The notes: generated from the letters alone by a model not told the origin. 64,000 bases of DNA from Henriciella pelagia (GCF_002088945.1 NZ_NCSU01000015.1:62001-126000), one strand, 5' to 3'. Shown: positions 35,150-44,884, counted from the stretch's first letter. A program made the numbers and translations.

Positions 35150-36504
35150 GCGGCGTCGAGGCCGACGCTAGCAAGGGCGTCTGTCTGCCGTTTTGCCACT
35201 ATTGCTTCGCTGAAGCCTTCAAGACTTTCCTCGAACAGCTGGTGGAAGTTCAGCTCAGCCTTCAGACGCAAATAGGCCGCACCGAGGCCGATCGCGGCCC
35301 GGTCCATGAAGACGAATTCGCGTGGAATGGTCACGGGGCCACGCGCCTTCAGGAGCTTGCGGACCTCGAAGGCTTCCTTGCGGCCATATTCGCCGGGCTT
35401 CACCCCGTCGGCGACACTTCGCACGCGGTCATCCAGCAGCGGGCCATAGATAAAGCGAGCCCAGATGTTCAGGACTTCTGCAAGATCCTTGTTGAGATTT
35501 TTGAACCCCCACTTCTCATAGGCCGCATAGGTCGCATCAAAATCGTCAGCCAGCAGCGCGCGGTAAAGATCAACCACACCCCCGACAAAGACAGGCGGGA
35601 AGATGCGCACGCAGCCAAAGTCCAGCAGGTTCAGCGACTGGCCGCCATCCTTCACCTGGTAATTTCCGAGGTGCGGATCGCCATGAATGACGGCGTGATG
35701 GGTGAAAGGCAGCCACCATGTCCAGTAGAGGCGCCTGGCAATGTCATTGCGGACGTCCTGCGGCGCATCCTCGAAGGCGCTGAGCGGTTCGCCGGTCACC
35801 CAGTCCATGGTCAGCAGCCGATCAGTCGACAGGTCTTCGACGGGCTCGGGGATGGTCACGAAGTCCTTCTCGCCCAGCATTTGCCGGTAGAGCTGCATGT
35901 GCTGGCGCTCTCGCTTGTAATCGAGCTCCTCGCGCAACCGGTCTGAGATTTCCTCTACCATCTCTCGCGGATCAATTGAGCCATCCATACGCCGGAAGAG
36001 ACCGAGCAAATTCTTCAACTGGCCGACATCGGCTTCCACGGCGCTGGACATATCCGGATATTGCAGCTTGCAGGCGACTTCACGGCCACCCGGCAGCGTT
36101 GCACGGTGCACCTGGCCCAGCGACGCGGCATGCGAGGCCTCCTTGCCGAACGCTTCGAACTTGTCCTGCCAGTCAGGGCCAAGCTCGGCGCGCATGCGGC
36201 GTTTCACGAACGGCCAGCCCATGGCCGGGGCCTGCGCCTGAAGCTGGGACAGCTCGGCGGCATATTCTGCCGGCAGGAAATCAGGAATGGTCGACAGCAT
36301 CTGTGCGACCTTCATCAGCGGACCCTTGGTCTTGCCCAGCGCCGATGCCAGCGCCCGGGCGACCTTCTCGTCGCTGTCATCCCCGCCGAACATACGGTTG
36401 GCGGCGAAGGCGAGGCCCGCTCCAGAAAGATTGCCGCCGACCTTCGCGGTTCGTGCGATGCGGGCGCTCAGGCGGTTGCGTTCAGGGTCTCGCTCGTCTG
36501 CCAT
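35146..36504 (-). CDS. AarF/UbiB (ABC1) family atypical kinase
   Basis: A 452-residue ABC1-family protein. 'GKTKGPLMKVAQMLS' is the family-specific KxGQ-like helix. 'ASLGQVHRA' replaces the Gly-rich loop, 'VACKLQYP' holds the Lys, 'VIHGDPHLGN' is the catalytic loop and 'LLDFG' the metal-binding loop. Proteins of this group support ubiquinone synthesis or lipid handling. Its 3' end converges on and overlaps the P450 stop by 4 bases. Confidence 0.9.
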   Translation of the reverse strand: MADERDPERNRLSARIARTAKVGGNLSGAGLAFAANRMFGGDDSDEKVARALASALGKTKGPLMKVAQMLSTIPDFLPAEYAAELSQLQAQAPAMGWPFVKRRMRAELGPDWQDKFEAFGKEASHAASLGQVHRATLPGGREVACKLQYPDMSSAVEADVGQLKNLLGLFRRMDGSIDPREMVEEISDRLREELDYKRERQHMQLYRQMLGEKDFVTIPEPVEDLSTDRLLTMDWVTGEPLSAFEDAPQDVRNDIARRLYWTWWLPFTHHAVIHGDPHLGNYQVKDGGQSLNLLDFGCVRIFPPVFVGGVVDLYRALLADDFDATYAAYEKWGFKNLNKDLAEVLNIWARFIYGPLLDDRVRSVADGVKPGEYGRKEAFEVRKLLKARGPVTIPREFVFMDRAAIGLGAAYLRLKAELNFHQLFEESLEGFSEAIVAKRQTDALASVGLDAA

Positions 36505-36978
36505 TTACCAGGTGCCGATATTCTCGGCGCTGGCCCAGGGCTCCTTCGGGGGCAGCGGGTCGCCCTTCTGCAGCAATTCGACAGAGATGCCGTCTGGCGA
36601 GCGGACGAAGGCCATGTTCCCGTCGCGCGGCGGCCGGTTGATGGTGACGCCGATCTTCTGAAAGCGTTCGCACGCCTCGTAGACATTGTCGACCTTGTAG
36701 GCGAGGTGGCCGAAATTGCGGCCGCCCTTCAGCTCCTCCGGGTCCCAATTGTGCGTCAGCTCGATCATCGGCAGACCGGGCGGCAGGCCCTTCTCGCCGT
36801 CACGCGCAGCTGGGTAGCGGGCAATGTCTTCCGGAGAGGCCAAAAAAATCAGGGTGAAACGCCCGCCCTCATTGTCGACGCGGCGAATCTCTTCAAGGCC
36901 GAGGCCATTGCAGAAGAAGTTCAGCGCAGCATCAACGTCGCTGACGCGGATCATGGTGTGGAGATATTCAACGCTCAT
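36505..36978 (-). CDS. gloA: Lactoylglutathione lyase (glyoxalase I)
   Basis: A 157-residue VOC-fold enzyme that isomerises the methylglyoxal-glutathione hemithioacetal to S-lactoylglutathione. The metal-binding residues are visible in 'LHTMIRV', 'IELTHNW', 'FGHLAYKV' and 'ISVELLQ'. It overlaps the upstream membrane protein gene by 4 bases. AarF-type gene, gloA and the membrane protein form one minus-strand series. Confidence 0.93.
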   Translation of the reverse strand: MSVEYLHTMIRVSDVDAALNFFCNGLGLEEIRRVDNEGGRFTLIFLASPEDIARYPAARDGEKGLPPGLPMIELTHNWDPEELKGGRNFGHLAYKVDNVYEACERFQKIGVTINRPPRDGNMAFVRSPDGISVELLQKGDPLPPKEPWASAENIGTW

Positions 36979-37445
36979 ATATCTTTTCCTTCGAGCCGCC
37001 GGATCTCTGAACGCAGCGAAGGCGGCGCATTCCGGTAGTAATGGGACGTAACGAGAAAGAGGAAGCCGACAATGACCGCCATCAGGAAGATGAAGGTCAT
37101 GAAGCTGTGGAACATGTATCCGCGCTCCAGCGGCCCCTCAATGGCACCGCCAAGCCGCCAGAGAAAATCCCATATCCAGTTGAACACCATGATCAGCGGC
37201 GGCAGCGCGACAAGGCTGATCAGCGCGGCAACCCAGCGATAGGTGCCGGCGAGCGGCGCTTCGCAGCGGATAAAGCTTTGCCTGAACAGGTCGCGGTCAA
37301 CGGCGTCTGAAAGCAGGCCCTTCTCGACCATGGAATTGTAGACCGCGTTGGAGAACTCCGGCAGCTCCCGCCACTTCATGATGAGCCATATGCCCCATAG
37401 CCCCAGCGCGACAAACATCAGCGCATAGAATGTGAGTATCTGCAT
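36975..37445 (-). CDS. Hypothetical three-helix membrane protein
   Basis: A 156-residue protein with transmembrane helices at about 3-23, 70-95 and 112-135, and a polar loop of about 45 residues between the first two. The C terminus is basic and cytoplasmic by the positive-inside rule. No family recognised. It overlaps gloA by 4 bases. Confidence 0.65.
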   Translation of the reverse strand: MQILTFYALMFVALGLWGIWLIMKWRELPEFSNAVYNSMVEKGLLSDAVDRDLFRQSFIRCEAPLAGTYRWVAALISLVALPPLIMVFNWIWDFLWRLGGAIEGPLERGYMFHSFMTFIFLMAVIVGFLFLVTSHYYRNAPPSLRSEIRRLEGKDI

Positions 37446-37493
37446 CTGGTATCCTGCAATCTGGAGGGCGCTTCAGGCCACACCGATTACAGG

Positions 37494-38378
37494 TCAGGCC
37501 GCATGCGCGCGCTCAAATGTAAGCATGGCACGCTTGCGCGCCACTCCCCAATGGTAATTATGTAACCTCTTGTCCGAAGCAAGGGCACGATGGCAGGGAA
37601 TGAGCCAGGCAATTGTATTGGCACCGATTGCCGTGCCCGCTGCACGGGCCGCTTTGGGTTGGCCAGCCGCAGCCGCCACCTCTCCATAGGTGCGCGTTTC
37701 GCCAGCCGGGATATCAAGCAGGGCTCTCCAGATCTGCCGGCGAAAAGGTGTCCCATAAAGCGCGACGGGAACCGGCTCATGCGACTGGAAGATGCGCTGT
37801 GACCATGTCATCGCTTCGGCGTCGTCACGGCGGAGGCTGGCTTCGGGGTAGCGGCCGGCAAGGTCTGCGAAGACGCGATCTTCGTGATAACCGGGATGCT
37901 CGAAGCCGGATTTTGCCGCAGCCCCATCATCGGCAAACCCGAGGCCGCAGAGCCCGCGCGGCGAGGCCATGAACACGCCGGTTCCAAACGGCGTGGGGGC
38001 CTTGCCGATGATCAGGTCCGCGCCCTTTCCGCCCGTTTTCGCTTGACCCGGGCTGAGCCCTTCATGCGCGATGAACAGGTCGTGCAGGCGAGATGGGCCG
38101 GACAGGCCTGTCTCAAGCGAGGCATCAAGTACCGATGCGCCTTGTCGCAGCAGGTCACCCGCTTCAGCGTGGGCCAGCGCGGCCTGGAACTGTTTGGGGC
38201 TGATGCCAGCCCAGCGGGTGAATTCACGTTGAAAGTGATGTGGGGACAGGCCCATCGCATGAGCGCATTGCGACAGGTCTGGCCAGTCGCGCCAAGTATC
38301 GCCCAGAAAGGAAAGCGCGTCCGCCATCCGCTCATAGGCAACGGCGCGCTCGTCAAGATTGTGAAGTGTCGTCGTCAT
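37494..38378 (-). CDS. Ada-like bifunctional AraC regulator / methylated-DNA cysteine methyltransferase
   Basis: A 294-residue protein. Residues 20-110 are an AraC-type HTH domain ('LSPHHFQREFTRWAGISPKQF'). The C-terminal half is O6-methylguanine methyltransferase, with 'FRRQIWRALLDIPAGETRTYGEVA' (shown in part), the acceptor Cys in 'IPCHR' and 'YHWGVARKRAML'. The N-terminal zinc domain of E. coli Ada that repairs phosphotriesters is absent, so a different trigger must activate any regulation. No LexA-like site is seen upstream. Confidence 0.9.
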   Translation of the reverse strand: MTTTLHNLDERAVAYERMADALSFLGDTWRDWPDLSQCAHAMGLSPHHFQREFTRWAGISPKQFQAALAHAEAGDLLRQGASVLDASLETGLSGPSRLHDLFIAHEGLSPGQAKTGGKGADLIIGKAPTPFGTGVFMASPRGLCGLGFADDGAAAKSGFEHPGYHEDRVFADLAGRYPEASLRRDDAEAMTWSQRIFQSHEPVPVALYGTPFRRQIWRALLDIPAGETRTYGEVAAAAGQPKAARAAGTAIGANTIAWLIPCHRALASDKRLHNYHWGVARKRAMLTFERAHAA

Positions 38379-38467
38379 GAGGGCAAGTGTCCCCCAATCG
38401 CATCAGGCTTTCCACCCGTTTCTTGCGGGTCAGACGCCCATGCATGACGCAATCACGCCAAGCTGGA

Positions 38468-39916
38468 TCAACCAGCCTTCTGTTCACCGCCATCAAGTTC
38501 GTACTCGCGGATCTTGCGATACAGCGTCGAGCGGCCAATGCCGAGGCGGCGGCTGACTTCGGACATATGCCCTTGATAGAAGTCGATTGCGTATTCGATG
38601 ATGTCGCGTTCGATCTCTGCCAGAGGGCGCAGTTCGCCGGTCTCATCCTTCACCGCGATAGGGCCGCCCTGGCCAGGCCGGGCCTCGGCATCATTGGCGA
38701 CACCCACCGATTGTGGAACGGGCGGCAGGTCCACCATTTCCGGCATGACACCGGAAATCTGCGGGAAGTCATGCGTCTGTAGCTCCGTTCCCTCACAGAG
38801 GATCACAGCGCGGAAGACTGCGTTTTCAAGCTGGCGGACGTTGCCCGGCCAGTCATGGGCGCAGAGCATGCGCATGGTCTCTTCGCTCGCCGTCTGGACG
38901 TCGCGGTTCTCTGAGGCATTGAAGCGGGCAATGAAATGATCGACCAGCGCCGGAATGTCCTCCTTGCGCTCACGCAGCGACGGCATGTCCACCGGGAAAA
39001 CGTTAAGGCGGTAATAGAGGTCTTCGCGAAAACCGCCGGCTTTGACCTGTTCGGCCAGATCGCGGTTGGTTGCGGAGATGATGCGCACATCGACCTTGGT
39101 CGGACGGCGCGAACCGACGGCGTCCACCTCGCCCTCCTGCAGGGCACGTAGCAGCTTTACCTGCATATCGAGGGGAAGTTCGCCAACCTCATCGAGGAAG
39201 AGCGTGCCGCCATCGGCTTCGACAAACTTGCCGAGGGATTTGGAGACCGCGCCGGTAAACGCGCCCTTCTCATGGCCGAACAGGATGGACTCAACGAGAT
39301 TTTCAGGGATGGCGCCGCAGTTGACGGTCACAAACGGCTTGCCCGCACGCTCCGAAGCGCCCTGGATGCAACGGGCGATGACTTCCTTGCCGACACCGCT
39401 TTCACCAAGGATGAGAACAGGAATATCTGAGCTTGCGGCGCGCTGTCCGAGGCGGACCACCTGGCGCATTGCCGGGGCTGCCGCGATCATGTCATCGAAG
39501 CTCATGCCGCCTTCTGACTTGCGCGTGAGGCGTTTCACTTCCCCGGAGAGGGACGACATCTTTAGTGCGTTGCGGATCGAAACCACGACCCGTTCAGGAT
39601 TGGCTGGCTTCACGATGAAGTCGACAGCGCCGGCCCGCATCGCAGACACGATCGTATCGATGCCGGAGGTGGCAGTCAGCATTATGACCGGGACATCCGG
39701 GACACGTTCGGACAGGCGCTCCAGCGTTTCCATCCCGGTCAGGCCCGGCATGGTGAGGTCGAGCAGGATGACGTCGGCGCCAGCTTCGGTTGCCGTGGTG
39801 AACCCGCTCTCGCCGTCTGGCGCTGTGCGGCAGGCAAAACCAGCCTTCTCCACAGCCGCCTGAATCAGCCTGCGCTGCGTTGGATCATCATCGATCACCA
39901 GAACCGTCTTGGCCAT
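38468..39916 (-). CDS. Sigma54-dependent NtrC-type response regulator
   Basis: A 482-residue protein in three domains. The receiver has Asp9/Asp10 and the phosphorylated Asp53 in 'ILLDLTMP'. The AAA+ domain has 'GESGVGKE' (Walker A), 'GHEKGAFTGA' (sigma54 contact), and 'GGTLFLDEVGEL' (Walker B). The C-terminal Fis-type HTH is 'SEVSRRLGIGRSTLYRKI'. No histidine kinase is adjacent, so the partner is elsewhere. The gene stands alone. Confidence 0.94.
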   Translation of the reverse strand: MAKTVLVIDDDPTQRRLIQAAVEKAGFACRTAPDGESGFTTATEAGADVILLDLTMPGLTGMETLERLSERVPDVPVIMLTATSGIDTIVSAMRAGAVDFIVKPANPERVVVSIRNALKMSSLSGEVKRLTRKSEGGMSFDDMIAAAPAMRQVVRLGQRAASSDIPVLILGESGVGKEVIARCIQGASERAGKPFVTVNCGAIPENLVESILFGHEKGAFTGAVSKSLGKFVEADGGTLFLDEVGELPLDMQVKLLRALQEGEVDAVGSRRPTKVDVRIISATNRDLAEQVKAGGFREDLYYRLNVFPVDMPSLRERKEDIPALVDHFIARFNASENRDVQTASEETMRMLCAHDWPGNVRQLENAVFRAVILCEGTELQTHDFPQISGVMPEMVDLPPVPQSVGVANDAEARPGQGGPIAVKDETGELRPLAEIERDIIEYAIDFYQGHMSEVSRRLGIGRSTLYRKIREYELDGGEQKAG

Positions 39917-40154
39917 ATCAACTCACCCGTATCTTCGACCCAGTGGGTCATTTCGTTACGACCCGATATGGCACACAGAGATGGAGTTATGGTTCAGCCG
40001 ATCCTTGAAATTTCATGGAAATAATCCGGCAGCTCGGATTTCCGCTCGCAGCGGGCCGGAGGACCGCAAGGAAGACGAAACAAGCGGCGTCAGGCCTGTC
40101 GCGGATTTCTGAGGCAAAGATCCACCAGATGGATGACGCTCCTCCGAAATGCAA

Positions 40155-40182
40155 AGAGCCGCCCCCATTGAGGGAGCGGCTC
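40155..40182 (-). terminator. Hairpin terminator of the thiolase gene
   Basis: GAGCCGC and GCGGCTC pair, with further G-C pairs, around CATTGA. On the minus strand the stem is followed by a short T-run (CTTTG), about 20 bases after the thiolase stop. The T-tract is weak. Confidence 0.6.
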
Positions 40183-40202
40183 CATTCCGGGGGTGTCGTA
40201 GA

Positions 40203-41453
40203 CTAGGCGCCGAGACGTTCAATGATGATGGCCGGGGCCATGCCGCCTGCCGCACACATTGTGATCAGGCCATACTTGCCGCCCGAGCGCTCAAGCTCAT
40301 CGAGGGCCGTGCCGATCAGGATCGAGCCGGTCGCACCAATCGGATGGCCGAGTGCCATCGCGCCGCCATTGATGTTCACTTTCTCGCGGTCGAGCTTCAG
40401 GTCGCGGATGAATTTCTCGGCGACGACAGAGAAGGCTTCGTTGATTTCATAGACGTCGATGTCGTCTGTGGTCATGCCTGCCTTTTCCAGCACCTTTTTC
40501 GCCGCAGCGACCGGTGCGTTCAGCATCAATGTCGGGCAGTCGCCCATGTTTGCCGTGGCGACGATGCGGGCGCGCGGCGTCAGGCCGTTCTTGTCGGCAT
40601 AGTCTTTCGAGGTAACGAGAATGGCAGCCGCGCCGTCGACAACACCTGAGGAGTTGCCGGCATGGTGGACATGATCAACCTTGCCTTTGATCTGCGGGTA
40701 CTTCTTCTCGATCATGTTGCCATAGGTGGTGCCCTTGTCGTCGACCGGAATGTCCCAGAACATGTTGAACACCGTCTTGAGGCCAGCAAGGCTCTCCATC
40801 GTGGTGCCTGGGCGCGGGAACTCGTCCTTGTCGAGCGCCAGAGAGCCATCGCGATTATGGACCGGGACGACCGACTTGTCGAAGCGGCCCTCATCCATCG
40901 CCTTCTTCGCGCGCTCCTGAGAGACCACGGCCAGTTGATCGACCGCTTCGCGATCAATGCCTTCCAGCGTCGCGATGGCATCTGCGCAGCAGCCCTGCTG
41001 GGACTGCGGATGCAGTTCGCGAAGGTGAAGGTTGCCGGCATCCATCATGGGCGGGTTTTTCGGATCAGCGGTGGATGCGGTGTAGCTCATCATCTCGCAG
41101 CCGCCTGCGATGACGCAGTCTTCCATGCCGGACATGACCTGCGCAGCGGCGAGTGAGACAGACGTGATGCCGGAGCCGCAGAAGCGGTCCAGCGTCACGC
41201 CTGATGCCTTGACGTCGAAACCGGCATCAAGCGCTGCCATGCGGCCCATGTCAGCGCCTTGCGCGCCACGCTGAGAGCTGGTGCCCCAGATCACATCGTC
41301 AATCGTGGCGGTGTCCAGCTTGTTGCGGTCACGGATCGCGGCCAGCACCGTTGAGCTGAGATGTTGCGGATGAAGGTGGGCGAGCGAGCCCTTGCCAACC
41401 TTGCCGATGCCGCGCGGCGTGCGAACCGCGTCGATGATATATGCGTCTGCCAT
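40203..41453 (-). CDS. Acetyl-CoA C-acyltransferase (thiolase)
   Basis: A 416-residue thiolase. The nucleophile is Cys92 in 'RFCGSGITS'; 'EINEAFSVVAEKF', 'GGAMALGHPIGATG' and 'CAAGGMAPAIIIE' supply the other catalytic residues. The family makes or cleaves 3-ketoacyl-CoA in beta-oxidation or acetoacetyl-CoA metabolism. Without a neighbouring fadB, the direction and chain length are not predictable. A strong GGGAGG site precedes the ATG. Confidence 0.92.
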   Translation of the reverse strand: MADAYIIDAVRTPRGIGKVGKGSLAHLHPQHLSSTVLAAIRDRNKLDTATIDDVIWGTSSQRGAQGADMGRMAALDAGFDVKASGVTLDRFCGSGITSVSLAAAQVMSGMEDCVIAGGCEMMSYTASTADPKNPPMMDAGNLHLRELHPQSQQGCCADAIATLEGIDREAVDQLAVVSQERAKKAMDEGRFDKSVVPVHNRDGSLALDKDEFPRPGTTMESLAGLKTVFNMFWDIPVDDKGTTYGNMIEKKYPQIKGKVDHVHHAGNSSGVVDGAAAILVTSKDYADKNGLTPRARIVATANMGDCPTLMLNAPVAAAKKVLEKAGMTTDDIDVYEINEAFSVVAEKFIRDLKLDREKVNINGGAMALGHPIGATGSILIGTALDELERSGGKYGLITMCAAGGMAPAIIIERLGA

Positions 41454-41531
41454 GAATTCCTCCCGAAGGCTTTGAACTGATGAGGTCAGCTAATCGGCTT
41501 CCGCAAAGGAAATGCAATCTATGCCGTTGCG

Positions 41532-42341
41532 TCAGAGGCCCAGCACATCATTCATATCATAGAGACCGGGCGGCTGGCGTAACGCCCAGCGGGCCGCAGC
41601 AATCGCGCCATTGGCGAAAACAGCCCTGTCGAGCGCCGTGTGTGACAGCGACAATATCTCCATGTCGCTGCCGAATGTGACTTCATGTTCACCGATCACA
41701 TCGCCAGAGCGGCGCACCGCAAAACCGATCTTTCCCGGCTCGCGTCGTGCGTCCGGTCCATCATAAGGGGGCGAGCGCAACGTCTTGAGATCAGCGCCGC
41801 GTCCACGCGCGGCTGCATCGCCCAGCATCAGGGCGGTACCCGACGGGGCGTCCACTTTCCGCCGATGGTGCGTTTCAAGCACCTCAATGTCCCAGTCTTC
41901 ACCCAGACTCTCGGCAGCGCGCCTCGTCAGGGCACACAGCAGGTTGACGCCGAGCGAGAAATTACCAGCCTTGACGATGGCCAGATCGCCAGCCACTTCC
42001 GCGATTTCGGCTTCCCCGGCGGCGTCGAAACCGGTCGTCCCGATAATCACAGCCTGAACATTGGTCTTCCGCAAGGCCGCAAGTGCCGCGAGCGTCGCGT
42101 TTGGTGCCGTAAAATCGATCCAGACATCGGCCTTTCTCGCCGCGTCCTCGACGCTCTCGCTCACCGCAAGCGACAGGCCGGGCCGTCCTAGCACCTCGCC
42201 CAGTTCCTTGCCGACATGCGGCGAGCCCGGCGCCTCGCTGGCCCCCGCCATGATCTGCCCGCCATCAATGACAGCGTTTGCAAGCTGCCGTCCCATCCGC
42301 CCGGCAACGCCGGCAATCGCGATTTTCAGTCCTGAAGTCAT
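41532..42341 (-). CDS. dapB: 4-hydroxy-tetrahydrodipicolinate reductase
   Basis: The enzyme reduces hydroxy-tetrahydrodipicolinate in the lysine/meso-diaminopimelate pathway. The 269-residue product has 'IAGVAGRMGRQL' (nucleotide-binding), 'FTAPNATLAAL', 'IGTTGFD', 'VKAGNFSLGVNLL' and the active-site 'ETHHRRKVDAPSGTAL'. The ATG at 42341 starts the family sequence. Its product feeds the peptidoglycan pathway encoded at the right end of the window. Confidence 0.95.
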   Translation of the reverse strand: MTSGLKIAIAGVAGRMGRQLANAVIDGGQIMAGASEAPGSPHVGKELGEVLGRPGLSLAVSESVEDAARKADVWIDFTAPNATLAALAALRKTNVQAVIIGTTGFDAAGEAEIAEVAGDLAIVKAGNFSLGVNLLCALTRRAAESLGEDWDIEVLETHHRRKVDAPSGTALMLGDAAARGRGADLKTLRSPPYDGPDARREPGKIGFAVRRSGDVIGEHEVTFGSDMEILSLSHTALDRAVFANGAIAAARWALRQPPGLYDMNDVLGL

Positions 42342-42488
42342 GGCGACACTCTTAGACGGTTTTGTCTGGCTTCGCCTAGGGTGGATTTTGCGGCCTCGCA
42401 CCGGACTTCCGGAACCGTTACCGCGCCGCCGGTTTGTGTGTTAACCTTGAAAGTGCCCAATACGCCAGCAGCCCCGGAAGGACTTCCC

Positions 42489-43049
42489 ATGCGCCCGCCT
42501 GCCCTGACCGCGCTTTGCCTGACCGCTCTATTCGCCCTGCCAGCCGCTGCCGATGGCTATGCAACGCCTCGCCCCACCACAGCAGCGCCCTCGCCGCTCA
42601 ATCCGCATGAAAAGCAGGTGCGTATCGTCAAGATCCACAAAGAGTCTACCGGTCATGGCTATAGGGGATGCCCGTCAAGCTGCGGGCCCTATTATCACAG
42701 CCGGACCTATATGACCGAGCCGGTCGTGACCCGGCGCTATACGCGAACCTATACGCGCCTGGCACCGCCTGCCTGTTCGCATTCAGGCGGTTACCATCAC
42801 CCTCATCACTATCCTGGCTATCATTCGTCCCACAGCTATGACAGTGCGCGTTCCTACAGCTATTCCACACCCAACCAGCACGGGCACCATGCCTACTCAT
42901 CCGGTGGGTCGACCGCCTATCATGGAAGCAGCTACCGCGCGCCTCGATATACTTATTCCTACACGCAGGCGGTCCCGCACACAGATCGCGACAAGGCCTG
43001 GGCCCATTACGACGATGGCTGGAAAGGCAAGACCAATTCAGGACGCTAG
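42489..43049 (+). CDS. Secreted His/Tyr/Ser-rich hypothetical protein
   Basis: A 186-residue protein with a Sec signal (MRPPALTALC...LPAAADG). The mature part is extreme in composition, with many His, Tyr, Ser and Thr residues (for example 'GGYHHPHHYPGYHSSHSY') and a Cys pair 'GCPSSCGP'. It is probably an unstructured envelope or surface protein; the His clusters could bind metals. No family is recognised. Confidence 0.65.
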   Translation: MRPPALTALCLTALFALPAAADGYATPRPTTAAPSPLNPHEKQVRIVKIHKESTGHGYRGCPSSCGPYYHSRTYMTEPVVTRRYTRTYTRLAPPACSHSGGYHHPHHYPGYHSSHSYDSARSYSYSTPNQHGHHAYSSGGSTAYHGSSYRAPRYTYSYTQAVPHTDRDKAWAHYDDGWKGKTNSGR

Positions 43050-43061
43050 AGCCATCAGGTC

Positions 43062-43949
43062 CTAGTTTTCACCAACCCGGCGCACCGGCGCTGAGAAGCT
43101 GCAAATGTCGAGAACCTCCGGGGGCTTCAGGAAGAAGAACTCCTCGCTTCGCACACGCTTGGACCGCTTGAATTCCTCGAATGCCTTGCTGCCGGTGACC
43201 ATGACCTCCCATTTCGGGCGGGTCTCTTCCGGCATATCGGCGGCGATGCGGAATGAAATGATCTCGTCGCCTTCGGCGGGCGGCTGGATCACGCCATTCT
43301 CGATATCTCGGCTTCCCCGCTGCAGCGCCTGGACATGTTCCATGCCGTCGATCACCCGGCCAAAGATGGTCAGGTTGCGGTCCAGATAGCGCTGCGCGTC
43401 CAGCACAATGTAGAATTCAGTCGAACCACTGTTCGGGTCCGTGTCGCGCGCCATCGCCATGGCACCCGGGCAATGCAACAGCCATTCGCGCCCGACAAGT
43501 TCGCTGCGTCCGACGGGAAAGCCCGCAATGTGGCCGACTTCCGGAGCGAACAGATCCTTGTTGCCAAGCGGTGTGAACCGGCCTGATGAATAAGGCCGGT
43601 CATTCTCATGGGTGAGGTTCGGCCAGTCGAGAATGGCAGTCTCGTCCTGAAATCCGCCTTGCGCGACAAATCCGTCGATCACGCGGTAGAAGCGGTTGCC
43701 ATTCATGATGCCGCCAAAGGCAAGCTTGCGGATGCGCTCGACATGCCCCGGCGCGAAATCGGGATTGAGTTCAATCGTGATCGTGCCGTGCTCGGTCTCG
43801 ATGAGGAGAAGGTTCTCCGGCAGGACCGGTCGCCACTCCGGCAGAACTTCTACGGCGCCGTCTTCCTGAGCGACCATCTGCGAGGGACTGGCAAGACCTG
43901 TCAGCATTGCAATACCCAGCGCCGCCCCCAGCCTGAAGAATTTGGTCAT
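43062..43949 (-). CDS. Periplasmic cyclophilin-type peptidyl-prolyl isomerase
   Basis: A 295-residue protein with a signal peptide (MTKFFRLGAALGIAML...). The cyclophilin core shows 'GTITIELNPDFAPGHVERI', 'FYRVIDGFVAQGG', 'GAMAMARDTDPNSGSTEFYI' and 'LTIFGRVIDGM'. The C-terminal 80 residues extend beyond the usual domain. It speeds proline isomerisation in periplasmic protein folding. The ATG at 43949 gives the signal peptide; the longer frame is not needed. Confidence 0.92.
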   Translation of the reverse strand: MTKFFRLGAALGIAMLTGLASPSQMVAQEDGAVEVLPEWRPVLPENLLLIETEHGTITIELNPDFAPGHVERIRKLAFGGIMNGNRFYRVIDGFVAQGGFQDETAILDWPNLTHENDRPYSSGRFTPLGNKDLFAPEVGHIAGFPVGRSELVGREWLLHCPGAMAMARDTDPNSGSTEFYIVLDAQRYLDRNLTIFGRVIDGMEHVQALQRGSRDIENGVIQPPAEGDEIISFRIAADMPEETRPKWEVMVTGSKAFEEFKRSKRVRSEEFFFLKPPEVLDICSFSAPVRRVGEN

Positions 43950-44023
43950 TGCCTGCTCCCTGATTCCCTGTCGTGATACAGAGACTATCGAGGTTTTGCG
44001 TGCTCTGCTATGCGCTTGGCGCA

Positions 44024-44884
44024 ATGTATCAGATTACCGCAAAAGGCCCGCGTGAGGCCATTGAAGCTGCCTGGGATGCGCTTGCCTGGGCTGATCCGTC
44101 ACCGGCCGGCGCTGTCGATGCCAAGGAGGATGGCCGTCATGCCTGGCGCCTTGATGCCTATGCCGAGGACGGTGAAGATGCCGAAGCCTGCAAGGCCATC
44201 ATCCTCGACACCTCACCTTCGCTGAACCCGGTGGTCGAGGCACTGGAAGACCGCGACTGGGTGACGATGTCGCTTGAAGGTCTTCCGCCCGTCGAAGCTG
44301 GCCGCTTCATCGTCGCTGGCAGCCACGCGCTCGCCAAATCAGCGCCCGGCAAAACGCCGATCCTGATTGAAGCGGGCCCGGCTTTCGGGACGGGCCATCA
44401 TGGCACGACACTCGGCTGCCTGATCGGGCTCGAACATGTGCTGAAGTCAGGCGTGCCGAGGAAGGTGCTGGATGTCGGCACAGGCTCTGGTGTGCTGGCT
44501 ATCGCCGCCATCAAGGCCGGCGGCAAGCGCGCATGGGGCACAGAGATTGACCGCGACAGCGTTCGCGTCGCCAATGAGAATGCTGCGAAGAACCAGGTCG
44601 CGAACGCTTTTCAGACGTTTGAAACAGGCGGCGGCATGAACACAACCATTCGCGCCGACGCACCTTACGACCTCGTTTTCGCGAACATCCTGTTCCGTCC
44701 GCTTGTGGGCCTGTGCCCGACCATTACGCATCTGACGGCGCCGGGCGGCCATATCATCCTTTCCGGCCTGCTCGCCCATCAGGAACCGCTGGTGCGCGCC
44801 GCCTATACCGGCCACGGCCTCTGCCTCGTCAAGCGCATCCGCAAGGATGGCTGGGCGAGCCTCGTCTTCCGCAAGCCCCACTGA
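44024..44884 (+). CDS. prmA: Ribosomal protein L11 methyltransferase-like protein
   Basis: A 286-residue SAM-dependent methyltransferase. 'IEAGPAFGTGHHGTT' and 'VLDVGTGSGVLAIAA' (SAM motif I) with 'DLVFANILFRPL' (N-[IL]-L-x-P-like motif) are diagnostic of PrmA, which trimethylates ribosomal protein L11. The ATG at 44024 is the first within the family N terminus ('MYQITAKGP'). Confidence 0.92.
   Translation: MYQITAKGPREAIEAAWDALAWADPSPAGAVDAKEDGRHAWRLDAYAEDGEDAEACKAIILDTSPSLNPVVEALEDRDWVTMSLEGLPPVEAGRFIVAGSHALAKSAPGKTPILIEAGPAFGTGHHGTTLGCLIGLEHVLKSGVPRKVLDVGTGSGVLAIAAIKAGGKRAWGTEIDRDSVRVANENAAKNQVANAFQTFETGGGMNTTIRADAPYDLVFANILFRPLVGLCPTITHLTAPGGHIILSGLLAHQEPLVRAAYTGHGLCLVKRIRKDGWASLVFRKPH

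Noticed and set aside
39917-40202. Sigma54 promoter near the NtrC-type regulator
   Set aside because: A TGGCAC sequence occurs, but no TTGC element is at the required spacing.
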